Shown in pieces: positions 6,989 to 13,078 of a stretch of DNA of 13,078 nucleotides. The notes beneath the pieces were generated by a model, which made no database searches, was not told where the DNA came from, and saw only the letters and a program-made list of their open reading frames with translations. The position numbers and the translations under genes were made by a program. The DNA is taken from positions 9,177-22,254 of the forward strand of contig PBTA01000011.1 of NCBI GenBank assembly GCA_002726395.1, read 5' to 3'. Numbering within the stretch: position 1 is the first letter of the stretch; every line of letters begins with the position of its first letter. The DNA is from Methanobacteriota archaeon. Lineage in GTDB: Archaea; Thermoplasmatota; Poseidoniia; Poseidoniales; Poseidoniaceae.

Positions 6989-9265
6989 ATGAAAGGTAAG
7001 ACTCCGCTGGAAGATATCCCCCTTAAAATTGGTAAACCAAAAACTACTGCTGCAGGAATACCAGCGGTTATTTCAAGCGTCAAACATTCACTAAAGAAAA
7101 TGGGCATTAAAAACACCATCAAAACTCTAACAATGGTAAACCAAAAAGATGGTTTTGATTGCCCTGGATGTGCTTGGCCAGACCCAGAACATCGTTCATC
7201 ATTTGAATTCTGTGAAAACGGGGCTAAAGCAGTTGCTGACGAAGCAATGCAGGCGAATGTAGATGAACATTTTTTTGAAAAATATTCAATCAAACAACTT
7301 AGTCAAAATAGTGATTATTGGCTCAATAGCCAAGGGAGAATCAAACAACCGATGTATTTGGGGCCTGGTCAGACTAACTACACTCCAATAAGTTGGGAAA
7401 AATCATTGAAGCTTATTTCCAATAAATTAAACGCTATCGCTAATCCTAATAGAGCAGTATTTTACACATCAGGAAGAACAAGTAACGAAGCTGCCTTTTT
7501 GTACCAAGCGTTTGTTAGAATGTTTGGAACAAATAACCTCCCTGATTGTTCAAATATGTGTCACGAATCTAGTGGTAAAGCATTGGTTTCCACAATAGGG
7601 ATTGGGAAGGGTACAGTAACTTTACAGGATTTTAATCATGCGGATACTATTTTGGTCATTGGCCAAAACCCGGGCACTAACCATCCGCGAATGTTAACTG
7701 CACTTAGAGATGCAAAATTGAAAGGTGCGACGATAATTCACATCAATCCACTACCTGAAACCGGTTTAGTCCGGTTCAAACATCCTCAAGATTATATGAC
7801 ACTGAATTTATCTTCAACTGGTCTTGCGGACATGCATTTGCAGGTTAAAATTGGCGGTGATGCGGCATTACTAAGAGCATTAAATAAGCTCACAATTGAT
7901 ACAAATTCTGTAGATGAAAATTTCATTGCGCAAAAAACCAAGTCATACAAGGATTTTGCTGAATCTTTAGAGGATATTGATTGGGATAGAATAGAAACTG
8001 ATTCGGGGATTGCTAAAGCTAAAATAACAAAGTTGTCAGAAATAATAACTAAATCTAAATCGATCATATCATGTTGGGCAATGGGTTTAACACAACATAG
8101 AAACGGTGTTCATGTTATTCAAGAAGTAGTAAATCTGCATTTGCTCGGAGGCCATATAGGTCGAATTGGTGCTGGTTTATGCCCAGTTAGAGGACATTCT
8201 AATGTTCAAGGTAATAGAACCGTAGGCATTTGGGAAGCACCCAGTGACTCGTTTATAGACCAAATGGAGATAGGTCTGAAAAATTCTATGCCGCGTAAGC
8301 ATGGATACGATGTAGTTCATTCCATCCAAGCAATGGAAAATTCCGAAGTAGACTTCTTATTCTGTCTAGGTGGTAATTTCATCTCTGCAACTCCGGATAC
8401 TCCTAGAACGGCAAATGCTGTTTCACACTTGGATATGGTGGTACATGTTTCTACCAAACTAAATCGATCACACTTAGTCAACGGCAATGAATCGTTAATT
8501 CTACCTTGTTTGGGTCGTACAGAGTCAGATGTTCAAGCTGGAGTAGAGCAATTTGTAACTGTCGAAAACTCCATGGGAATCGTACATAAATCCCAAGGGA
8601 AACTAAAACCAGCCTCTAAAATGTTGAGAAGTGAACCGTGGATAGTAGCAAATTTGGCACACTTGACCTTGCAAGATTCTAATATTGATTGGCTAGGGTG
8701 CGTCCAAAATTATGACAAAGTGAGAGATTTAATCAGTGAATCAATAAATGGCTTCGATGATTTTAATTCCAGAGTGAGGCAACCTAATGGATTTTATTTG
8801 CCAAATTCTCCAAAAGATAATTGCGAATTTGATACAAATGATGGTTTTGCTCACTTTTCTATAAATCCTTTACCCGATGTATCGTTAAATGATGATGAAT
8901 TTGTCATGATGACGATAAGGTCACACGACCAATATAATACTACTATTTACGGACTTAACGATAGGTATAGAGGGATAAAAGGTAATCGCAGAATCTTAAT
9001 GATGAATCCACACGATATGTTAGAATTAGATCTGAAAACCAGGGATTTGATTGACATTACTAGCCACTTTAACGGGACAAAGAGAATCTCTGGAAAATGG
9101 ATGGTAATTCCATACAATATACCAAAAAGGAATGTAGCGGCTTATTTCCCTGAGGCGAACGAATTAGTGCCACTGGAATCTACTGCTGACATCTCAAATA
9201 CTCCCACCTCGAAATGGATTATTTGCACGATAAGTGAGAGTAATTCGATTGCCGAGGAGGAGTGA
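6989..9265 (+). CDS. Molybdopterin oxidoreductase alpha subunit, FdhF/YdeP-like clade (TIGR01701-type)
   Basis: A bis-MGD molybdo- or tungsto-enzyme of 758 residues, related to formate dehydrogenase alpha subunits but in the separate clade that includes E. coli YdeP, whose substrate is not established. Seen: GFDCPGCAWPDP with C58 and C61 plus C75 in FCENGAKA, likely Fe-S ligands; DCSNMCHESSG, where C191 is the probable Mo-ligand cysteine (no in-frame TGA, so no selenocysteine); VIGQNPGTNHPRML; GGHIGRIGAGLCPVRGHSNVQGNRTVGIWE; FLFCLGGNFISATPDT; and the C-terminal dinucleotide-binding domain with TIRSHDQYNTTIYGLNDRYR and EANELVPLESTADISNTPTS. Length is normal for the clade. There is no twin-arginine signal, so it is probably cytoplasmic. 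FdhD immediately upstream supports a sulfurated cofactor. No Fe-S, flavin or cytochrome partner subunit lies nearby. Formate oxidation is possible but not shown. Confidence 0.9.
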   Translation: MKGKTPLEDIPLKIGKPKTTAAGIPAVISSVKHSLKKMGIKNTIKTLTMVNQKDGFDCPGCAWPDPEHRSSFEFCENGAKAVADEAMQANVDEHFFEKYSIKQLSQNSDYWLNSQGRIKQPMYLGPGQTNYTPISWEKSLKLISNKLNAIANPNRAVFYTSGRTSNEAAFLYQAFVRMFGTNNLPDCSNMCHESSGKALVSTIGIGKGTVTLQDFNHADTILVIGQNPGTNHPRMLTALRDAKLKGATIIHINPLPETGLVRFKHPQDYMTLNLSSTGLADMHLQVKIGGDAALLRALNKLTIDTNSVDENFIAQKTKSYKDFAESLEDIDWDRIETDSGIAKAKITKLSEIITKSKSIISCWAMGLTQHRNGVHVIQEVVNLHLLGGHIGRIGAGLCPVRGHSNVQGNRTVGIWEAPSDSFIDQMEIGLKNSMPRKHGYDVVHSIQAMENSEVDFLFCLGGNFISATPDTPRTANAVSHLDMVVHVSTKLNRSHLVNGNESLILPCLGRTESDVQAGVEQFVTVENSMGIVHKSQGKLKPASKMLRSEPWIVANLAHLTLQDSNIDWLGCVQNYDKVRDLISESINGFDDFNSRVRQPNGFYLPNSPKDNCEFDTNDGFAHFSINPLPDVSLNDDEFVMMTIRSHDQYNTTIYGLNDRYRGIKGNRRILMMNPHDMLELDLKTRDLIDITSHFNGTKRISGKWMVIPYNIPKRNVAAYFPEANELVPLESTADISNTPTSKWIICTISESNSIAEEE

Positions 9266-9267
9266 CA

Positions 9268-10515
9268 TTGACTAAAGGATATGTTGAGTTTTTCTTCAGT
9301 AATGCCAAATTCAGGCGTTTATGGGCTGCTTCTGTAATATCTTTACTTGGTGAGTGGTTCAATACCATTGCATTATTTTTCTTAATTCTAGAATATTCTG
9401 GTTCTGAATTTCTTCTAGGCATTTTATTTTCTGTAAGAATGGCTCTTTTTGCCGTCTCACAACCCGTTAATGGATTATTAGCAGACAGATTTAGTCGTAA
9501 GAGTTTGATGTTGTGGGCTAATCTACTACAAGTAGGATTAGCACTATCATTCCTCCTAGTAGACGGACCTGAAGATATGTGGTGGTTAGTAACCCTATCT
9601 GGATTGATGATGCTATTACACGGAGTATACGTAACTGCAGAACGTGCCGCTTTACCAAACATCGTTGATGAGGAGGATCTAATAACCGCTAACGCTATTG
9701 ATAGTGCTTCTTGGTCAACAGCTCTCTGTATTGGCGCTATGTTAGGCGGCATAGTGGTGAGCATCTGGGGTACTGATATGGCATTCATTATCGATTCATA
9801 CACTTTCTTGTTGTCTTCATTACTTCTAATACCACTTAATTTTACTCAAAATATAGATCCTAGCATGAAAGGGCCCTTATTTAGTAAAGCAATTGCTAAT
9901 ATCAAAATAGGTTGGTCGAGGATTTATTCTGATAAAAAACTACTCAGAATTGTATTCGCAAAATCGTCATGGAACTTAGCAGGTGCGGGTTTGGCTGGTG
10001 TTTTTCTTGTTTTGGCAGGCTCTGAATTAACAGGTTATGGTGCCGCATTTGGGTTTGGATTATTCTTCTTTGCCCGTGGTATTGGAACAGGGATTGGACC
10101 ATTACTGGCGCGTGCGATATTCAAAGACAAAGACAAATGGCCTTCATTAATCGGCATATTAGTGACAATTTCAGGGTTTTTCTACCTACTAGTTGGACTA
10201 AGTTTAGAAATATATCTGCCTTTGACAGTCCTGTTAATTATTTGTGCTCACTCTGCGAGTGGAGGGAATTGGGTATTGTCTACAGTACTTACTCAAACAT
10301 GGGTGGAAGACGAAGTCCGTGGAAGAGTATTTTCTATGGACATGTTAATCCTTGGATCCAGTGCAGCGTTATCCACCACTGTGGCTGGATATTTAGTCGA
10401 ATATCAAGGTTTGACGCTGAAAAATGGTTTTATTTCGTTTTCGTTATTGATGATTATATGTGGCATAATATTTACCTTATGGCGGCCAGATATAGATTCA
10501 ACGGCCAAACAATAG
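9268..10515 (+). CDS. MFS transporter, EntS/MFS_3-like exporter family
   Basis: An integral membrane protein of about 415 residues with roughly ten to twelve hydrophobic segments. Family marks are FRRLWAASVISLLGEWFNTI at the first helix, the loop 2-3 motif A variant GLLADRFSRKSLMLW, and AERAALPNIVDEEDLITANA in the segment after helix 4, all typical of the MFS branch containing the enterobactin exporter EntS and drug exporters. Substrate cannot be read from the sequence. Start choice: GTG 9262 overlaps the molybdoenzyme stop but is only one base from GAGGAGG (9254-9260), whereas TTG 9268 is seven bases away, so I prefer TTG. The tight junction to the molybdoenzyme suggests one transcript; a link to its substrate or product is an inference. 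Confidence 0.88.
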   Translation: MTKGYVEFFFSNAKFRRLWAASVISLLGEWFNTIALFFLILEYSGSEFLLGILFSVRMALFAVSQPVNGLLADRFSRKSLMLWANLLQVGLALSFLLVDGPEDMWWLVTLSGLMMLLHGVYVTAERAALPNIVDEEDLITANAIDSASWSTALCIGAMLGGIVVSIWGTDMAFIIDSYTFLLSSLLLIPLNFTQNIDPSMKGPLFSKAIANIKIGWSRIYSDKKLLRIVFAKSSWNLAGAGLAGVFLVLAGSELTGYGAAFGFGLFFFARGIGTGIGPLLARAIFKDKDKWPSLIGILVTISGFFYLLVGLSLEIYLPLTVLLIICAHSASGGNWVLSTVLTQTWVEDEVRGRVFSMDMLILGSSAALSTTVAGYLVEYQGLTLKNGFISFSLLMIICGIIFTLWRPDIDSTAKQ

Positions 10516-10545
10516 GCTCAAAGAACTGCAAGGCTTGGGATTATC

Positions 10546-12570
10546 ATGGGAGAAGAATATTCTGCACTAAGGACATCCCTATTGTCAGGTATACCTGATA
10601 TTTTGCCGAACCACCCGGGATACGATGACTCTGTGGATCATGCGCCTAACCGCCGACAAGTATTGGATGAAAGTGGTAAAAGGCTGGCGATAAGAAATGC
10701 GTTAAGATATTTCAATCCAAAACATCACCGCATATTGGGCAAGGAATTCTTAGACGAACTGAATTCCTTTGGCAGAATAACTATGCAAAGGTATAGGCCA
10801 ACAGACTATGAGATTAAGGCTCATCACATTTCAGCATATCCGGCTAAATCACAACAAGCTGCTGCGATTATGCTAATGATAATGAATAATCTGGACAAAA
10901 GGGTAGCACAATTTCCTCATGAATTAATCACCTATGGCGGTAATGGCTCCGTATTTCAAAATTGGGCACAATACCTTTTGACAATGCAATATCTTTGTCA
11001 AATGACCGACGAACAAACTTTGGTTATGTACTCTGGCCACCCAATGGGATTGTTTCCATCAGATCTAAACTCTCCACGCGTAGTCATTACTAACGGAATG
11101 GTAATACCAAATTATAGTAAACGAGAAGATTATGAAACAATGAATTCTATCGGAGTGACACAATATGGTCAAATGACTGCTGGTTCTTACATGTATATTG
11201 GACCTCAAGGAATTGTCCATGGAACTACTATCACTCTTCTAAATGCGGCCAGAATGCATCTAGATTTGCCCCCAGATAGAGATTTATCGGGCATTACCTT
11301 TGTCACCTCAGGTCTTGGGGGGATGTCTGGTGCACAAGCAAAAGCCGCAGTCATTTCTGGTGCTGCATGTATTGTTGCAGAAATGAATGAACATGCTGCA
11401 GTAAAACGTCATGAACAAGGTTGGCTTACAGATTTGTCATATGATGTAGATAATTCAATTGATTTGTTAGTTTCTGCTAGCCAACAGGGGCAGCCAATAT
11501 CGATCGGTCATATTGGAAATATTGTCAAGTTATGGGAGCGAATAGTTGAAAGGGGCATAAAAATAGACTTGGGTAGCGACCAAACCTCGCTTCACAATCC
11601 GTATCAAGGAGGTTATTTCCCCGCAGACTATTCCTATGAAGAGTCTGTTCAAATGATGTCTAATAATCCAGATAAATTCGCTCAAGAAATTCGTAAAACC
11701 TTATGCAGGCATGCAGAAGCAATCAACCAATTATCAAGTAAGGGAATGTTCTTTTGGGATTATGGCAATGCATTTTTACTTGAATCATCAAGAGCAGGTG
11801 CAGATGTCCTAAATGATGATGGTAGTTTCCGCTACCCAAGTTATGTAGAAGATATAATGGGTCCAATTTGTTTTGACTATGGCTTTGGACCTTACAGATG
11901 GGTATGTACATCTGGTGACCCTGTAGATTTAGCAAAAACTGATCAAATAGCAAAAGATGTTTTACAGGAGTTGACATTAGGTGCTTCACCGTCTATCATT
12001 CAACAATTGAATGACAATATAAGATGGATTGAACAAGCTGGAAAAAATAATCTAGTAGTCGGCAGTCAAGCAAGGATATTGTATGCTAACGATGTAGGTC
12101 GGCGTAAAATAGCCCTTGCAATGAATCAAGCAATTGCTGATGGAGATATATCCGCCCCCATAGTGCTGGGTAGAGATCATCATGACGTATCGGGTACAGA
12201 TAGCCCTTACAGGGAGACTGCTAATATTCGAGATGGTTCCATGTTTACTGCAGATATGTCAGTTCAGAATTTCGTCGGTGACTCATTCAGAGGAGCCACT
12301 TGGGTCAGTTTACATAATGGCGGTGGTGTTGGATGGGGTGAAGTGATAAATGGTGGTTTTGGACTATTAATCGATGGTTCACCTACTGCACAAAAGAAGA
12401 TTGAATCGATGTTGCACTGGGATGTCAATAACGGAGTGGCAAGAAGGGCTTGGGCACGCAATCCTGGTGCGATAGAAGCCATTAAAATGGCAATGGAAGA
12501 AAATAAATTACTCCAAGTTACTATTCCTGAAATAAGCGATGATGCTATTTTAGACGACATTCTAGGGTGA
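10546..12570 (+). CDS. hutU: Urocanate hydratase, long (animal/Bacteroidetes-like) form
   Basis: Hydrates urocanate to 4-imidazolone-5-propionate, the second step of histidine breakdown, using tightly bound NAD+ as an electrophile. At 674 residues it is about 115 longer than the usual bacterial enzyme (about 555) and close to animal UROC1 (about 676). Seen: the N-terminal extension with ALRYFNPKHH; AQFPHELITYGGNGSVFQNW (121-140); QTLVMYSGHPMGLFP; the NAD-site segment TSGLGGMSGAQAKAA (254-268); DLGSDQTSLHNPYQGGY; FFWDYGNAFLLE; the catalytic-type cysteine C454 in YRWVCTSGDP; RDHHDVSGTDSPYRET; and ATWVSLHNGGGVGWGEVING. It begins 30 bases after the MFS stop with only a weak GGGA before the ATG and no clear promoter in the gap, and ends four bases before hutH, with which it surely forms an operon. 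Confidence 0.96.
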   Translation: MGEEYSALRTSLLSGIPDILPNHPGYDDSVDHAPNRRQVLDESGKRLAIRNALRYFNPKHHRILGKEFLDELNSFGRITMQRYRPTDYEIKAHHISAYPAKSQQAAAIMLMIMNNLDKRVAQFPHELITYGGNGSVFQNWAQYLLTMQYLCQMTDEQTLVMYSGHPMGLFPSDLNSPRVVITNGMVIPNYSKREDYETMNSIGVTQYGQMTAGSYMYIGPQGIVHGTTITLLNAARMHLDLPPDRDLSGITFVTSGLGGMSGAQAKAAVISGAACIVAEMNEHAAVKRHEQGWLTDLSYDVDNSIDLLVSASQQGQPISIGHIGNIVKLWERIVERGIKIDLGSDQTSLHNPYQGGYFPADYSYEESVQMMSNNPDKFAQEIRKTLCRHAEAINQLSSKGMFFWDYGNAFLLESSRAGADVLNDDGSFRYPSYVEDIMGPICFDYGFGPYRWVCTSGDPVDLAKTDQIAKDVLQELTLGASPSIIQQLNDNIRWIEQAGKNNLVVGSQARILYANDVGRRKIALAMNQAIADGDISAPIVLGRDHHDVSGTDSPYRETANIRDGSMFTADMSVQNFVGDSFRGATWVSLHNGGGVGWGEVINGGFGLLIDGSPTAQKKIESMLHWDVNNGVARRAWARNPGAIEAIKMAMEENKLLQVTIPEISDDAILDDILG

Positions 12571-12574
12571 GTTA

Positions 12575-13078
12575 ATGGCGTCTGTGATTCAATTAGATGG
12601 TAATACATTGTCACCTGCTGAAGTATATGCTGTGGCAACAGATAATATTGCGATTAAATTATCGGAAGATTCATGGAATCGGATTGTTAAATCCCGTAAA
12701 GTAGTAGAAGACATATTGGATTCTGATGAAGTGGTTTATGGGATTAATACTGGCTTTGGCTCGCTAGTGGACACTAATATTTCAAAAGAACATTTGCAGG
12801 ATTTACAAATAAATCTGATTAGATCTCATGCAACTGGTTTGGGTGATTCAATGACTAAACCGGCTGTTAAAGCAATGATGGTAGCCAGAATAAATTCCTT
12901 TGCAAGGGGTTTTTCTGGAGTCCACCCTAACGTAGTTCAGCAACTAATTGATTATGTCAATCATGGAGTGACTCCTTACATACCAAGAATTGGTAGTTTA
13001 GGCGCAAGTGGTGATTTAGCACCCCTATCGCACATGGCTCTTACGTTAATTGGCGAAGGATATGTAATAGATGACCAC
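12575..13078 (+). CDS. hutH: Histidine ammonia-lyase (3' partial)
   Basis: Deaminates histidine to trans-urocanate, the first step of the pathway. Only the first 168 codons of a family about 500 long are present; the frame is open at the right edge. Visible are the active-site tyrosine Y55 in VVYGINTGFGS, H84 in LIRSHATGLG, VARINSFARGFSGV, and the Ala144-Ser145-Gly146 triad in SLGASGDLAPLSHMAL that cyclises by itself into the MIO electrophile. These positions match Tyr53, His83 and 142-144 of the Pseudomonas enzyme, allowing for a one- to two-residue shift. The ATG at 12575 is preceded by GGTGA (12566-12570), which overlaps the hutU stop; spacing is four bases. The imidazolonepropionase gene hutI may follow outside the window. 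Confidence 0.96.
   Translation, partial: MASVIQLDGNTLSPAEVYAVATDNIAIKLSEDSWNRIVKSRKVVEDILDSDEVVYGINTGFGSLVDTNISKEHLQDLQINLIRSHATGLGDSMTKPAVKAMMVARINSFARGFSGVHPNVVQQLIDYVNHGVTPYIPRIGSLGASGDLAPLSHMALTLIGEGYVIDDH

Noticed and set aside
6989..9265. Selenocysteine in the FdhF-like protein
   Set aside because: The frame has no in-frame TGA before its stop, and the expected active-site position is an ordinary cysteine (C191, SNMCHE).
9219..9803. A 194-codon minus-strand open frame opposite the MFS gene
   Set aside because: It is antisense to well-supported coding sequence at the molybdoenzyme/MFS junction, and the protein resembles no family I know.
10137..10598. A 153-codon open frame on the + strand spanning the MFS/hutU junction
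   Set aside because: It lies in another frame over the MFS 3' end and the hutU 5' end, both clear family members, and its translation has no recognisable domain or sensible composition.
1..13078. tRNA or rRNA genes, insertion sequences, CRISPR arrays, phage or defence genes
   Set aside because: Nearly every base lies in a recognised gene, the gaps are all under 100 bases, and no repeat arrays, transposase motifs or cloverleaf-type sequences were seen by eye.

Overview
The window looks like chromosomal DNA of an archaeon, most likely a low-GC mesophilic euryarchaeon of the marine Thermoplasmatota type (Poseidoniales or relatives). The evidence is the mix of a proteasome-activating nucleotidase ending in an HbYX motif, an archaeal MBF1 with an N-terminal zinc ribbon, a Tsr3 rRNA-modifying enzyme, and bacterial- or eukaryotic-looking catabolic genes for histidine. 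The archaeal assignment is strong. The group is an inference from gene content and AT-richness. The DNA is very compact: eleven genes, no gap over 100 bases, several stop/start overlaps, and no RNA gene, mobile element or CRISPR array that I can see.

Left part (1-5021): the 3' portion of methionyl-tRNA synthetase (metG, + strand) ends base-to-base against a convergent minus-strand group. That group is transcribed leftward as PAN, then glutamate formiminotransferase (ftcD), then formimidoyl-THF cyclodeaminase (fchA). The last two are the folate-linked end of histidine breakdown and overlap by four bases (TTGA).

Middle (5022-10515): an 88-base divergent promoter region separates PAN from a rightward series. 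This runs MBF1, Tsr3, the formate dehydrogenase accessory sulfurtransferase FdhD, a 758-residue molybdopterin oxidoreductase of the FdhF/YdeP-like clade, and an MFS exporter. FdhD and the molybdoenzyme form an obvious functional pair. A leader with a TATA-like element, an inverted repeat and a strong AGGAGG lies in front of the molybdoenzyme.

Right part (10546-13078): urocanate hydratase (hutU) of the long, animal/Bacteroidetes-like form, followed four bases later by histidine ammonia-lyase (hutH), cut off by the window end. The window therefore holds four of the five steps from histidine to glutamate plus methenyl-THF: HutH, HutU, FtcD and FchA. Only imidazolonepropionase (hutI) is not seen. 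The hut genes are split into two divergently oriented blocks about 6.8 kb apart with the FdhD/molybdoenzyme/MFS cassette between them.

Nothing here is a wholly unknown system. The points most worth a second look are the molybdoenzyme cassette sitting inside a histidine/C1 locus with no recognisable electron-transfer partner, the long-type urocanase in an archaeon, a possible internal translation start in metG, and the zero-gap convergent end with a T-tract inside the opposing gene.
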